DNA of 64,000 bases, taken from assembly GCF_039555335.1 (NCBI RefSeq), contig NC_092641.1, positions 39,078,437 through 39,142,436 of the forward strand. Direction: 5' to 3'. This document shows positions 12,290-31,116 of this stretch, piece by piece. Each line of letters starts with the position of its first letter. Within the stretch, counting starts at the first letter, position 1. Source of the stretch: Amphiura filiformis. Lineage: Eukaryota > Echinodermata > Ophiuroidea > Amphilepidida > Amphiuridae. The notes under the pieces were generated by a model. It did not search any database and was not told where the DNA came from. It saw nothing but the letters and a program-made list of their open reading frames with translations. The position numbers and the translations under genes were made by a program.

Positions 12290-12790
12290 CCCTTCAGTAT
12301 CTCCCAGGAGGTAAGTACAGTAGGCCTATGTGCGGCCATCTCGGTTTCCTCTTCCCATGTGGTGGAATATAAAGCGCATATTCTTTCACAGGCTCGCCAT
12401 CTTCAAGACGCAGTATATGGCCGAGAAATCTGAGTTGATGAATCTTGACTCTGGCAACCAGTGGAGTGGTGTTGATCAGGTTGTAGATGGTTTCATTTGG
12501 AATCCGATCCACACGCTTGATTTTTAACATGACTCTTGAAGTCTGTGTCATGGTTGATGGTACTACCATATACTTCAAGTACTGGTTGGGCGTTACAGTT
12601 TGCAGTCATATATTCTGTCTTAGGTGCGCTGATGACAAGGCCTAGATCTGCTGCTGCAGTTGCAGTCCTAGTAAGCATGGTAAGCTGTCTATGGAAGGTT
12701 CCAGCAGGGCAATATCATCAGCAAAATCCAGGTCATTCAGCATCTTGGCAGGATACCTGCTTGACCGACGTGGGTAGGTAACAATTCCAG
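12290..12790 (-). pseudogene. Decayed non-LTR reverse transcriptase C-terminal fragment
   Basis: Minus-strand frames give LNDLDFADDIAL (catalytic FADD, about 12705-12735), then LTRTATAAADLGLVISAPKT (about 12620-12680), and after a frameshift RFLGHILRLEDGEPVKEYAL (about 12345-12405). This order matches the end of an RTE/L1-like LINE polymerase. There are at least one frameshift and no complete ORF. The fragment lies just upstream of LU copy 1 and is absent from the equivalent place at copy 2, so it probably inserted after the duplication. Confidence 0.75.
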
Positions 12791-13456
12791 CGTCAATTCC
12801 AGAAGTTGATTTATGGTGTACCAGCGAGAAACTGGCACAAAAACATAAACTGTTCCTGGTGTGTCTCGTCTACCTACCTTCAAACCACTTATGGTACCCA
12901 CCTACAATGTGTACCTTTATCAGAAAGGCAAATCCCATCACAACTGTTTATCGGTTACAATTACGCAGGTACAGGTGTCGACATTGCCCCCACCGATAAA
13001 TTATGGTCTGGGTACTCATTTACAGCTCAGACACAGACCAGAGACTCGGTGGGTGTCACACAAGACTGCGATGCTGATAGAGGACATAAAAAAGAGGCAT
13101 CTGCTTGCCAGAGCCCTGCAGTTATGAGAAACTTGGAGAAGGCTCAACACCAGTCTGAATGAATCGGACCAGTTGATGTACAACGTACAATGATACGTAG
13201 ACCAGAAGGACTTTTAAATCCAATTCCCCATATACAAGTATGGCAGGGAGAGTAAAATGAACGCAACTTTAAAACTGTCAGGAGTAGAACCCCGGTGCTT
13301 TTTAGTAAGTAAGAAAATATTGGTGTACCGATATAAGTGAGGACTGTCTTCTATACTCTACGGAAAATGTAAGGACAGCTAAAAAAACCCAAAAAAAACC
13401 AAAAAACAGTGAGGACATTTTTGATGTCTTCACATTTATATGAAGGTTACGGAAGG

Positions 13457-13682
13457 TTTTGATTCCGTTAGAGACCACCCTTTTTTTCTTGCCCTGCTGG
13501 AACCTTCTATATTGGAACTCACTATGAGTATTTAGTTGTAGTATGGGAGTCTCGTCAGCTCGTAACCCAATATCAACAAAAAACATTAAGGGCGCATACG
13601 ACAACTACACACTCCAAATGAGCCTCCAAATGAGTTCCAACATAGAAAGCAAGGGTGACGGACTGTCTCTAACGGAATCAAT
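13457..13682. mobile_element. MITE-like element with short inverted ends
   Basis: TTGATTCCGTTAGAGA near 13457 and its reverse complement TCTCTAACGGAATCAA ending at 13682 bracket about 225 bp without coding capacity. No target-site duplication was confirmed. The 12,800-13,450 and 13,700-15,360 intervals hold no gene that I can support. Confidence 0.5.
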
Positions 13683-15360
13683 TTGACACCATAGAATATA
13701 TATTTTACTTTTTAAAACTTTTAACCCATAATTTATTGTTCAAGCCCTGCCCTATAGAAGGGGGTAATTTACAGTTTAAGCTGGTTGGATGTATGTGGCG
13801 GTTATAGTGGTTCTTTGCAGCCCTGCGGGGTAAAGGTAATTGGATATCCAAATTTCGCGGTTAGTTGTTCTTTGTAGCCTTGCGGGGGCAATCTCGGTAG
13901 TTGAAATTCCCTAGTGAGCGGCAGTTGTTGGCGGTGTTTCGCGGTTTGTGTTAAGTTAGTAAGCAAATACCATACACTTCTATAAGGTGAACTATTCGGT
14001 TCACCAAAGATAAGGGGGGGGTGGTTGTGTGTCAAACCAGGTGTTTGGAAACAATTAGGTCTTTGATGGATTGCAATGCTGCCCGGCAAAGCTGAAAGGA
14101 GGTGTTAATTTGCAGCCCCCCCCCCTACATCCGGGCCTTACATACGCATCATCTCCACTGAGCTACAATGGGAGTGACCGTCGGGACAAGACAAATCACC
14201 CTGCCATTTACAGTAGTGCTACTTACCCACTTCAACATGGGGGATGGGGAATTCTGCCAATATTGTGATAAGAGGGATGGTCCGTACAATCATCCCCCCA
14301 ATATTGATGCACGTATGCTGGTTTAACCTCCTATTTGGACATTTTAGCCCGAAAAGTGCTCATTTTACGGGCTTCGCGCGAATTTATTCCACTTTTGCAC
14401 CATAGTTCACCATTTTAGCTTCAATATGGCAAGTTATTCGCGCTTCTCGCGCATTTGTTCCACAAACTTATTCCGTCTCGCTATACTTCAAGAAATTTTT
14501 CCAACCTCATCCCCCAATGTCAAAAAGAAATCTATGCCACTGAATGTTTGACATTGTAAAACAATATAATATCTTGAACATCTTTCCGAGTAACTTATAA
14601 CTTATAACTCCTTATTTGATATACAATTCCACCTGTAATTTAACACAATACAGTCATATTTAGCTAAATATTGACAAAAATAAGTCTTTTTAATTCAGAA
14701 TCAATACTTTATAAATATTGTATACATAAAATGCAGCAATATCCAAGCTAATAATACTATTGTATAATTTACATCATTTACATTGACAATTTTTTATAGA
14801 TTATTAAACTTTTTATGATTTGTTTAAATACAAAGTACCGACTCCATAAACATGTCAGACAGGAGCAGTTCACAAACATGTCACTGTTTCTTCCTCTTTC
14901 CATAGCTTTGTTCAATTTTTTCAACAACCATCACATCGTAAAAGGGTGTAAACTTGTAGAAACAATAAAAGAAAGATATTCGGAATCATCCCCCCCATGT
15001 GTAATAATATTATTTTGCTCTTCGATTAAGGTTAAATACAATTGATTTTCAAGGCTTGATTCCAGAGGGGCGTAAGTTAATAATGGAAACAGCCATGCAG
15101 AAAAGAATGAACTCACGCGTACAATGGTGAATGGTGTATCAATCTGAACTAGGGCCACGGGCAAACCGCGGCTCGTGAGTCATCCTATATATGTTGCAGG
15201 GATAGGGAGGGGGCGACCATGATAGGACCATATGGGCTGATGGGGGGGGTGATTGTGGGCAGCCGTTTTCGGCAATTCCTTTGGATTTTCTAAATTTTCA
15301 ATTTTTAAAATTATCCTGGATGATATCTGTCGTGAAATAAATCAATGCTTCTATAGGCTA

Positions 15361-15606
15361 TATGTGCCCGTACACCACGAATGAGCCGTAAATGTCCTCA
15401 ATTGTATTCTGAGTTACAGTGTAAAATGGGCATGAAGGTCGTATTCATAGGTACCTCAATTTGGTGCTACGTGTACCTCATTTAATGAGATACACGTAGC
15501 ACCAAATTGAAATACCTATGAATATGACCTTCATGCCCATTTTACACTGTAACTCAGAATACAATTGAGGACATTTACGGCTCATTCGTGGTGTACTGGT
15601 CACATA
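15361..15606. mobile_element. Palindromic MITE, GTGACC-ended family, copy 1
   Basis: 15370-15596 is a near-perfect palindrome: two 113-nt arms around a single central base, with very few mismatches. The ends read ATATGTG.CCGTACACC and GGTGTACTGGTCACATAT, the same termini as the 17763-18363 element. The arms carry GAATGAGCCGTAAATG and CAATTGTATTCTGAGTTACA words shared with that copy. A TA or TATA target duplication is plausible but cannot be distinguished from the palindromic ends. Confidence 0.8.
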
Positions 15607-15894
15607 TAGGCCTAGTATGCCTATTTATACCCTGATTATGCAATATATAGGCCTACAACAATAACTACAACAACAGTAACAAAACCAACAACCAATATTT
15701 TGTTAATCTAATTTGTAAAAATATATTCATAGACCGCGCCTATTAGACTAGTATAGCCTACAAATTCCTGAATTATATAATGAAAAAAACCGTGCAAAAA
15801 CAATCAATCGCTGCAGTCAGAAAGAAAGAAACGAACAAGAAAAAAGAAGAAAAAAAGTGAGAGAAAAATAAAATAAAATAGATGGAATGGACCA

Positions 15895-16000
15895 CATAAG
15901 GACTCGAACACGTACCAAAGTTTTCCAGCTCAAAACTATAGTATTATATAGTCGAACGTGAGTTCGGCGCGCTAACCGATTGAGCTATTGAGTGACCTGT
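15895..16000 (-). pseudogene. tRNA-like / SINE-type sequence with A and B boxes
   Basis: The minus strand contains TAGCTCAATCGGTTAGCG, which fits the tRNA A box, and about 80 nt later TGTTCGAGTCC, close to a B box. The intervening sequence does not fold into an obvious complete tRNA. I read it as a tRNA-derived SINE head or a tRNA pseudogene with internal pol III promoter relics. Confidence 0.45.
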
Positions 16001-16739
16001 GAAATCGATTGATCTCAAACTGACTATTATGGAATAGTGCATACTAGGCTCTTATAATAAACAATCTCATCACCGCTGTAAATGTCGGACGTATCGATGG
16101 CGAAAAACCTCGATTTTTGCAAAAGTAGCTTAAATTTGGAGTGAAATTCAAATGGTAAAGTAAGCGACAGACATTTGAGAAATAATGTAGGCAGTTAGAA
16201 ATCAAAATTAACGTTCCACAAACCAGATATCGATAATATAACATAACAGTGTTTTGTGGTACAAGATTCTCGAAAATTCTTCCCAAAACGGGCTAATAAA
16301 ATTTAATCGGTACTGTATTTGGTTCTTCCCCATGGCAACATTATTTCTTTGGTCGATTTGTAGTACAATACAAAAAAGGAGAAAACAATCACTCGGTGTG
16401 GTTTTATACGGAGCGAATATTTGAAAAAAACTGCATGGAACGTGGTTTTCATCTTGTGAACATGGTGCGTAAAAATGATTTAAACGAAGGATTTTCAAAC
16501 GGATTCTAAAAATTTGCATAAACACACAAAAATAATGTTAAGATACATCCATGCACCAACATTTGACTCACTGCGATATTTGATTGCTGAGAAAACGCGG
16601 TTTTAGAGAACAACTTTATACGTCTTTTATACGTTTTTTATACGTTTCTTCGTGTAACCTTAATACTTAAATTTGGTACAGGGTTACTTAGTTTTCTGCA
16701 TGGTGGTCAATGTATGAGGATTTGGTTACGCTTGGTGCT

Positions 16740-16809
16740 CTTGGTATGCTGTGCCCATGGGTCATGTGCGTATTTATAAATACGTATTTATTATAGTCGA
16801 AGCATACTG
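16740..16809 (+). repeat. Terminal fragment of the GCTTCGACT / GCGTATTTATAAATACG element family
   Basis: The sequence GGGTCATGTGCGTATTTATA through TAGTCGAAGCATACTG matches the termini of the elements at 34012-34404 and 37967-38744. Only one end is recognisable here. Confidence 0.6.
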
Positions 16810-16899
16810 CTTATTGATAACATCCAACATAATTTACAACCTGTTTTTAAGACATTTCAGAATACACAATTGGTGTGTTGTGTGTTGTTTAAACTGTTT

Positions 16900-16980
16900 A
16901 CACTGCTTATTGATAGGTAGTACCAGACTCATGACGCACTATCCGAAGGTCTGGGGTTCAAGTCCCCACACACCCATGTA
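16900..16980 (+). pseudogene. tRNA 3'-half-like sequence
   Basis: CTGGGGTTCAAGTCCCCACA has a perfect T-arm (GGGG, TTCAAGT, CCCC) with a B-box core. A duplicated counterpart is at about 9920-9965, downstream of LU copy 1. The 5' half does not form a convincing D-arm, so both are tRNA-derived relics rather than genes. Confidence 0.4.
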
Positions 16981-17130
16981 TGTCCGTATGCATGCTATGT
17001 TTTTATTGTAATTTCATGTTAAAATGGGCTTGTGTGCGATGATGTGCTTCTTTTTTCCCGGTCCCCTGTATATAAAAAGTGTTTTTTGTGTTTGTTTTTT
17101 AAATCCACTTATGCTTAATTTTTATTTATT

Positions 17131-22695
<5,565 letters not shown>

Positions 22696-23030
22696 GGTAC
22701 CAAAACACGTGGTCTGGTACAACTATCAATGTATTTTACGTGTATGGTAATGAAACTACAGTTTGGAGCTATTACAATGGCCGATGTATGGTAAACTACA
22801 GTTTGGAGCCACTGCCTATTACAATGGCCGATGAAGAGTGCACCTCTCAACTGCTATAGAGCGGATGATAATGATTGTATTATTTCAACCACGGTAAACA
22901 GGTGGAACACGTTATCATAATGTTCAACTAACTTCACTGGCCAATCGGTCGTTTCAACTTATGAATACAAGATTGGTTTTGGTTTTGGTCACGTGGTTTC
23001 CTATATGCCTAGCTCTTGACTGACGTCATT
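22696..23030 (-). promoter_or_regulatory. Conserved upstream region of LU copy 2
   Basis: Alignable with 11764-12000. A GGTAAACTACAGTTTGGAGC block is itself locally duplicated here (about 22750 and 22790). It contains ACTGGCCAAT near 22940 and a perfect CRE-type TGACGTCA at 23021-23028. Promoter function is inferred from position and conservation only. Confidence 0.45.
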
Positions 23031-23861
23031 ACCGATATCTTTTTCTGTACCCTTTGTTAGGAACTTAGAACTTGTAGAAAGCAGTTTCAGTTTTCATTTC
23101 AGTGCAGTCTTTTTAAATGAATTTGGTTGTTTGTTGTTTTTTGTTCTGGTTTATCAAACTGATTTTTGGGGGCAAATCTGTCATGTACATGTCCAAACTT
23201 ACACTTAACTATAAGCAGTCAAACTTTTTGAGTTTGTAAGATTCTTAATTATTATTTGCAACCATAGGCATGGTAGGAGGGGTGCTAATACAGAAAATTC
23301 CATTTTATTATTGGGAAGTGTGATTACTGATCATATTGCACTGATTTTGCGCCAGAATTCACCAACTTAAATAAACATCTCAAACAGGAACTACTTACAC
23401 ATAGTATGCATGCATTTAAGGAACGTTTGGTTATATTGTAACAACCATGATAACACATTATTTCCTATGTTGCGGAAACGGTGGTTAGGGACCCACCGTT
23501 ACATTCTCGGGGGTGGGTGGGGGGGGGGGGCATTGGAGTTTGGTTTTGACGGATATTTTTTCACCGCCTTCTGCGACTTTTTTTTTCAATTTTAGTGTAT
23601 GCCTTTATACAGAGTTGGGTGGGCAATTTTTTTTACTCATCAGTGAGGCAATTATTTTTTTTACTGACTAGTGGGCGCAATTTAAAAAAAACCTCCCATG
23701 CCCATCCCCTGGAAATCAAATGGTGTGCCCCTTACATTCTGGGCATCTTCTGGGTATATATAATTTATGTTACGAAACAAATCAGTCTACTTGCACTCTA
23801 TGGTGATAGAAACTGTCCCGAGACCCCGTACCTGTGTTTTTTAGGTCATTGTAATAACATA

Positions 23862-24358
23862 ATAAACATCTCAAAAAAAGTAACTAACCCCTAATGGCCA
23901 TTATTCAAAAAAGGGCTATTGTATTACAAATCTGTAAAATGCGTTGGAAGCAGAATTTATTTCTGCGGATTTTGACACCTCATTTGATACGATAGCCCGG
24001 AAAACAATAAAACACCGGTCAATTTAATGTAGTAAGGTCCAGGTTTGAAAGTTGCACTTACATACAAATTTTTACAATACAAAAACACTCAGATATCATT
24101 ACACAGATTTCCTTCCATTACACTGAATACAAAATCAATACAATTTACTGCAACTTTCAAATCTTGGGTTACATTGATTTAAATGTACGCTGTGGCGTCA
24201 ATATTTAGTCAATTGCTGCAAATGAGGTGTCAAAATGTGCAGAAATAAATTCTCCTTCCAACGCATTTTACAGATTTGTGATACAATCACCCGTTTTTGA
24301 ATAATGGTCATTATTTAAGCATGTTGGGGGGGTTAGTTACTTTTTTTTTGAGATGTTT
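23862..24358. mobile_element. Foldback element, about 140-bp arms
   Basis: The left arm (about 23862-23990; AAACATCTCAAAAAAAGTAA through TAAAATGCGTTGGAAG to GACACCTCATTTG) is the reverse complement of the right arm (about 24210-24358), with small indels. The centre, with CAATTTAATG and TTTGAAAGTTGCA words, is non-coding. From 22,990 to 25,100 no gene is supportable apart from this element and a G-run near 23,515. Confidence 0.75.
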
Positions 24359-25109
24359 ACTTCCGTGGTTAGGAAACTTGGGTGACATTCTGGGCACATT
24401 CTGGGTATAAGTGTATTATGAAAACAACATACATACGTACGTGTTTCAAAGTAAATGTAAGGACCGTATGAGAATACCGTTTCTAATTTCAACCACAAGA
24501 ACAAAGAGGTATCGAGTCAATTTCCCTCTCTGAATCATAAAAAGTCCCCAAACCTGAGGCTGAGACTGCTTGAATATGTTTCTGTTCCAAAAAAGAAGTA
24601 AATAACCTAAAGCCAAGAATTCTCCGCGTTGCGGAAATTCCGCGAAAATCGCGGAATTCGGAGGTAAAGCGGAAAACGCATTTCTGAGAAAAAAAATAAG
24701 CAAAAATGACCTAGAAAAATACAATTGAAAAGAAATAAATAAAATACTAAATGAAATGGGTCTTCAAAATTCATCAAAATAAAGTAAAATCCGTCATAGA
24801 GTTACCGTACAACGCCTGTCCTACCTCCCATTGCAGCCATGATACCCAATCACCCATCCCAACTTTGCAACATCGCAATGATCGTCACATTGGCCGGGCT
24901 GCAAACATGCTGCAATGCGTCATTTTCACAGCTCGAGTATCCCACAATCCTGGTAAGATTCTTGTGAAATTTTATTATGTCAGAAATGTGCTTAAATTAC
25001 AAAGCGGAGAAAAACGGAATTTAGCATTTGTAAAGCAGAAAATTTTTGGCTTTAAAATAACCACATGTTATACTCTCTAGCAATGGCATGCGATCTTCCA
25101 CATGACTAT

Positions 25110-25530
25110 TATAGTTTCCACCTCGATACACCTGAGCACACATTTTCGTCTAAGAGCTTCCAAGCAGAGAACAGCAAGCAGGGAATTGTCTCCTCCACAG
25201 TCTTTGATTACAGTACACAGTTGATATAGCATCGTATGATGAGCTATGGAGCTTCTAGCTGGAAAATGGGTCTCTGTAATTGGTTTTTGTAGAAACCTAA
25301 TGTGTTCCCTTCATCCAATCAAATTTTTTTTATATGAAACGAAAGCTAACACCTACCCTAAAAATACTTTTCGTCACTAGGTCAACAGATAACGGATAAC
25401 GCACTTCAATGTTATAGCAAGGCGACTGTGGTAAATCTGGTTAAAACTACCTATCCAAGCACATTTTTTGACCAAAATGTACGTTTTTAAAGTCAAAACC
25501 TCAAGTGATCCTTATAGTATTTTGTCAGGA
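25110..25530. repeat. Dispersed repeat, copy 1 (inverted copy at 41120-41548)
   Basis: Includes TTCCACCTCGATACACCTGA, GTTCCCTTCATCCAATCA, CGAAAGCTAAC, CAAGCACATTTTTTGACCAA and GTCAAAACCTCAAGTG. All recur as reverse complement in the same relative order at 41120-41548. Non-coding. Confidence 0.8.
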
Positions 25531-25849
25531 TCTTTCTAATAGTATAAGCAATTTTATGTTATGTAGACTGAAATGAAATATTGATCGAGAGCATGATGCA
25601 ATAAATAGTTCAAGCAGTGAACCTATTCATCTTGTGGTGTGCAATTAAAGCTATGATTACAACGATCTTCGTTTAAATGACAAAAGCTTCCAGATGCATC
25701 AACCTATTATCTTCAGGTTATTAGATCAGTAAGTTAACATATGCCCCTTTCTATTTATAGTGAGTAATTTAATTTAATTATTTAACTTTGTTTACAAGCT
25801 GAAATTATTTCATGAGATGGGTAACCCCCTTGCACTTGCAAGAGTTTGT

Positions 25850-26812
25850 GTGTTATGGCATATTCTAGGGGAATTCCCTTTCATTCATCAGGTGATCAAA
25901 ACAAACTGAATCAGAGTTATTAATATCATAGGGGATTTTCCATATTACTCAATATTTAGTGCATAGTTGCACCATCAGGGGAATCCCTGATAACAGATTG
26001 TGAAATGGACATGATTTTATAAAATCCCCAGGAAGTAAATGTGACAGAATGGTATATTAATAGATTGTGTGTATAAAAGGTGAAGATTTGGAGTTTGGTT
26101 TCACAGAATGTCATGGGAGATTGCAAAACTCCACATGTGTGTGATGGTGTTCGTGCTTCAAAAAAGAAGTACATTTTAACCAGTTTACATAGCCAATAAT
26201 TGAGCTAATTTTAATACAGCAACGAAGGAGATTGCAAGCACACACGTGTGCTCTTCCTCATCAAAGGATTAAAGTTCTTCTGTCGAATTGCTGGAGTTTG
26301 CTGGGTTTATGAAGGCCACGCATCTGTCAAATACAGCGGAGCTGTGTTAAAGAAACCTGTTCCCTGGAGAAAGAGTGATTGGTGAAAGAAACACCATTTT
26401 TGGAGAAAGCAGCGCAAGGAGATAAATACTTGGAGAAAGCAGCGCAAGGAGATATATTTTGCAGCATCATTTTCGTGTGAGGATTTCATACGCAAGGATA
26501 TTTATAAATGCAAGTGTACACTGGACTTCGCTGATTTCGCAGAACAAGTGAATAAGGATATATCACATCAGTCGTCCAGAACATTGCAAGAACTCTAGGA
26601 TCACCAACAAGAAAACCGCTGGTTAAGTCTGATAGAATAAAACTGATTGTGTGATTTTATTGTATATTGTTGTTATATGTACCAATCATACTTTGCTTTC
26701 CAATTAAAGACTTAGATTTTGTTAGCTTAATCAAACAGTGTATTTGTGTTGTGCATTCGTGTGAGTTCGGGTAAAAGGGGATTTTGGCCTTGAGTTAGTA
26801 CGACTCGTAACA
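25850..26812 (+). mobile_element. Possible solo LTR
   Basis: The block begins near TGTTATGGCATATTC and ends GACTCGTAACA, so it has TG..CA borders. It contains a TATA-type TGTATAAAAGGTG near 26070, a short internal direct repeat TTGGAGAAAGCAGCGCAAGG (two copies, 26400-26455) and a polyadenylation-like AATTAAAG near 26702. I did not find a convincing target-site duplication or adjacent primer-binding site. It could also be an unrelated repeat. Confidence 0.25.
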
Positions 26813-26961
26813 AGTACAAAAACTATATTACTATATATTTTTGAAAATGTCAAATCCCAAGTGCCGGTACAAAGCGCGGTTTATTCAATTGTTAATTTCA
26901 ATCGCATGGATGGATGATGAATATTTAGCACATCGGAATGAAAAATGCTACAAAGCAACTT

Positions 26962-27656
26962 CCCAGCAAACACAAAAACGTTTTAAAAACGTTTTAAATA
27001 AGTTATATTTTGGCTTTTGGTTTAGGTAAAAAAGGTTTTAATAATATTAAAATGTCGGGTTATATAAAGGTCATGATAACGTTTTAAAACGTTTTGTATG
27101 AAAACGCGCTACAACAATATTTTTAAATGTTTTCAAAAAATGTTATTGTAAACTATTTTTGCAAAAATTTTTGCCAAATATTGTGTCAATACTTAAATAA
27201 CATTATGTTAAAATATTTGAACCCAGGAAACACAAAAATGTTCTTAAAATGTTTTTTTCATAACCTTTTAATAACATTTAAATGTCGGGTTATATAAAGG
27301 TCATGAAAACGTTTTTAAATCGTTATTGAAAATATTTTGGGCAAACATTTTTCGTAAAATATTTTTTCAACCCCAAAATAACATTCTGTTTAGAATGTTT
27401 CGTATCAAGTTTTCAAGAATGTTTTTGGAATGTTATTAAAACGTTTTTATACCCTTTATATAACCCGACATTTAAACGTTTTCTGTAAAACATTTTTCTT
27501 TGCTGGGCAGTAGATTATCAAAAAAATGTATTTTAAGATTATGAAAACGATTTATTCTCTTAATATACCCTTTATATAACCCGACATTTAAACGTTTTGT
27601 GACAACCTTTTATAACCTTTTGCGAATGATATCGAAAACGTTTTGTGTTTGCTGGG
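26962..27656. mobile_element. CCCAGCAAACAC-ended non-autonomous DNA element
   Basis: It starts CCCAGCAAACACAAAAACG and ends CGTTTTGTGTTTGCTGGG, good inverted termini. The interior is a run of AACGTTTT/AAAATGTT words with repeated ATGTCGGGTTATATAAAGG blocks in both orientations (about 27050, 27290, 27460, 27570). Internal end-like words near 27227 and 27503 suggest nested copies. A fragment lies at 5033-5131. Confidence 0.75.
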
Positions 27657-28627
27657 TTGTTATGATAATGTGGAAAACCAGTTAAAATAAAGTCCGGGTT
27701 AAAGTTCAAACAGCCTTACCCCTTGAGCATTTATTGTTGTGTTTAGTAGATTTGCATAGGCATTGATCATATCAAAAAGTCTTTAAACATTGTGTTTTTC
27801 TTTTGAAAGCTTATGGTATTACCATAATACCTATAATAATAATGACAATTTTGAATGACACATGAACAAATTCCTCTGCGGGCAGATGAAAATAGCAGAT
27901 CTTGGTAAAATATTTTAAGATTTAGAGAGGAAGAAGCACTTTGATTTAAATGAAACCATATCCACTCAGGCCCTGGGTTAGGGTATAGGGCAATATACCA
28001 GCGTATAAGTGATGAAATAGAGAGAACGCGTGAATCCTGGAAGTCTGCCTGCATGCTTGACGCCCCCGCTTTTCTAAATGCACAATTATTTGTGAAAACT
28101 TCAAGCAAAATGAGAGCGCTAAATGATATCACACAGTAACATACAGCAAACGAGTCTCGCCTCAGATTGTGTGCATGTCATACAGCCACAATTTGGTACA
28201 CTTAGTACTGCCATTGCAAAAAAAAAAAGTAAATTAAATGGAACAGCCTATTTTGTGGCCATTCCAGAGGGAGTATGTAAATTAAATAGAACAGCCAATG
28301 GTTATGTAATTTAACTAAAACAGCCTTAACGTTTATGTTATCTATATTATAATTACGCTATTGTCTGTGAATCTGTTTAGTTCTACGTGTATGGGGTGGG
28401 ATCGGATGGGTGTTTTTAACAATATAATTCTCAGGTGCAATCTGTGTACAAACTCTGAGCCCTGAAGCTGCTTTATTTGATGATAACACATGGGGTTCAT
28501 ATATACATATAACAATATAATGCTGAAGACCTATTAGTGTACCAAATCTAAACCCTGTAGCTCCTTTATTTGCTGAGAAACGACCGGCCCTTTGTTTTAA
28601 CATTTGGGCCTCTGGGGCCCATAGCCT

Positions 28628-29075
28628 ATGCTTTGTATTTTTACATTTGGACCCTGGGGCCCGTGACCTTTGACCTCTGGGGCCAAGATGTGCAAAGGAC
28701 AAATCTACGTGGTAGGGCCCATAAGTGTACCACATATGGGCCATGTGGCCCTTGTAGTTTTAGCGCTAGCCCTGTCAAACTGTTGTCCCTTATTTTAACA
28801 TTTGGGGCCCTGGGGCCCATTATATATGACATATGGGGCTCATGTATACTTGTATATATAGAGTACCCCTGGGGCTATCAGTGTACCAACTCAGGGCCCT
28901 GAGGCTGCTTCATTTGATGAGAAACGGCATGCTTTGTATTTTTACATTTGGCCCCTGGGGCCCGTGACCTTTGACCTCTGGGGCCAAGATGGGCAAAGGA
29001 TAAATCTACGGGGTAGGGCCCATAAGTGTACAACATATGAGCCCTATGGCCCTTGTAGTTTTAGCGCTAGCCTTG
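28628..29075. repeat. GC-rich direct repeat, 147 bp x 2, 301-bp period
   Basis: 28628-28774 and 28929-29075 are near-identical, from ATGCTTTGTATTTTTACATT to TTTTAGCGCTAGCC. They contain many GGGGCCC words and a perfect DR1-type TGACCTTTGACCT (28664-28676 and 28965-28977). The intervening and preceding sequence is diverged repeat of the same style (ACTCTGAGCCCTGAAGCTGC, about 28450; CTCAGGGCCCTGAGGCTGC, about 28890). The ORFs on both strands are by-products. Confidence 0.8.
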
Positions 29076-29398
29076 ACAGAATGTTGTGTTTGAATGGAGG
29101 AGGAAGAAGAAATGGAGGAGAAGAAACCATAGAATGGCAATATACCCGTTCATGCTTCGCATGCGGGCACTCTGAACTATTGTTGTACAAGGCTCACTCA
29201 GTCATTTAATGGTCAATACAAACGATCGAATTTGGTGTTGAAATGAGCAAAATTTTGAGTTACACCTTTTCAATGTTAAATTAATTTTCTCGGCCAAATG
29301 AAAAGCAATAATTTTCATTTTTTCAGTAAATGTCAGGAAAAACTGTAATGCTTGAATACTGAAATTCAGTCATTTAGTGTAAGATTTTCGATATTGAT

Positions 29399-30515
29399 AG
29401 GCTTCAACTCTGCCCGCGAGCCTTTTTTTGGATCAACCTTTTAGCTTTTCAAAGTAATATAGTTCGCTAATGAAAGATTTTTCCTAACGCACATCACCGT
29501 GAGCGATATTTTTTACTGCCGGCTGAAAATTTTTCAAAATCAACGCGTGAAATCTGAGGCTAATACAGCATTGTGGATCGATATCTCTGGGCCCGGCCTG
29601 GCTACAGTGTTGTCAGAACTTCAATGCAGCAAGAAATTCCCAGGCCTAGCGTGGAAGTTTATAAAAACCTATTAAATGACCTAAATGAAAAAACATTTGT
29701 GGCAACAATGAGCCTTGCATTGAAAGTCATGGTTAAAATGTATTGAGTACCACCCCTACATACACCCCCACTACCCACCTCACACACCTGTGCACCCACC
29801 CAACCCCATAGGCCTACATATCATATTACATACCGGTACATAATAATTTTTATATAGCACGGCTATAGCTATACATTTAGAAAGTAGGTCCTAGTGCTAA
29901 ATTATGACAAATAGGCCTACATGTCAAATTAAAAACAAACCCGAACACAAGTCTGAAGGGTGTAATGAAAATGCCAACCCGCGATGGGAGGGGGGGGGGG
30001 TCATACAAAATTCACCTGGAGATAGGAGGGACAGAAAATTAAAATCCCCTATAATAACACGCTACTTTCTCTAGGTTTGGAGAGTGGATTTTCCCATGGA
30101 CCTCTTTCTAGGTAAATAAACAAACAACAAACAGACAAAATGGTTTTCATAATCATAGAATCCATAGGCCCTATAAATTGAAATTGCAGGCTATCACGGG
30201 AGCAAATTTCCAAAATTCACCTCATTTACCAGAACACCCAATTGGGGATTTGGGCTACCAGATCGCTGGTCGGGCAATCCTTGCTTTCAATGGAAAAGGG
30301 ACCTTGATGACAACAATGGAAATATCGATTATTTCTGCTGGTGCTGAGTTTGACATTTTCGGAGCATGAAGGAAAAAGGGTAAAATAAAACGGAAATTCT
30401 GACAAAACTATAATATATAGACCCACACGATGTGCCTTACAGAGGTGGGAAATATCTTTCTTTAGCAACTATATTAAAATGAATTCCGTAAAAAGCTCGC
30501 GGGCGAACTAAAGGC
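29399..30515. mobile_element. Putative 1.1-kb inverted-terminal element
   Basis: TAGGCTTCAACTCTGCCCGC + GAGCC at the left is partly matched by the reverse complement of GCTCGCGGGCGAACTAAAGG + CCTA at the right. About 30 bp align with several mismatches. The interior holds no transposase frame, and no target duplication was confirmed. Low confidence. Confidence 0.3.
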
Positions 30516-30737
30516 CTACAAAAATATCACACTAAAAGACACTATTTGATGCTTAATTTTAACACCAGGATTAAAAAAAAATTATATCCAAGCACTATGT
30601 TTTTAACTGACATTACTGAAGAAAAAAATATTGCTTTATATTTGACCGAGAAAATAAATTTCATAGCAAAAAGGTGTATCTCTGAATTGTGCTGATTTTA
30701 ACATGTATCGATCGACTTTTAGCGCGACTATGCATAA

Positions 30738-31116
30738 GGCCGTGTAAAATTAATATTTTGGTTCTCGTCCCCTCCCTCCTCAATTTCTGGGATTTGTCAG
30801 ATTTTTTTTTTTTTTATAGATTTTTCAATTTTTTAGACTTTGGAATGATTTATGAAATCTTCATACATATAAATAAGTTTATTAGAGAACAAGCATCACT
30901 TCCAAGTCTTTTCGTGGTACTCTAGGGGTTTATCCCTCAGAATCTCACATTTGAAAAAAAAAGGGCCTCATCGTTTCCTCGAGCACTGTTGGAGAAGACC
31001 GAAAACTACTGACAATGCTAATTTTACATTGAAAAAAAAAAAAAAAACCACCTCCCTCCCTCATCAATTCATGAAAATCCTCTGGACGAGAACCAAAACA
31101 TTAATTTTATACGGCC
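30738..31116. mobile_element. Foldback/MITE with 33-bp inverted ends
   Basis: The left end 30738-30770 (GGCCGTGTAAAATTAATA..) and right end 31084-31116 are reverse complements with two mismatches over 33 bp. The interior is T-rich and A-rich, with no coding potential. Confidence 0.75.

Noticed and set aside
28358..29209. Several ORFs over the GGGGCCC-rich repeat
   Set aside because: Present on both strands in the same repeats, with unusual composition caused by the repeated GGGGCCC words.
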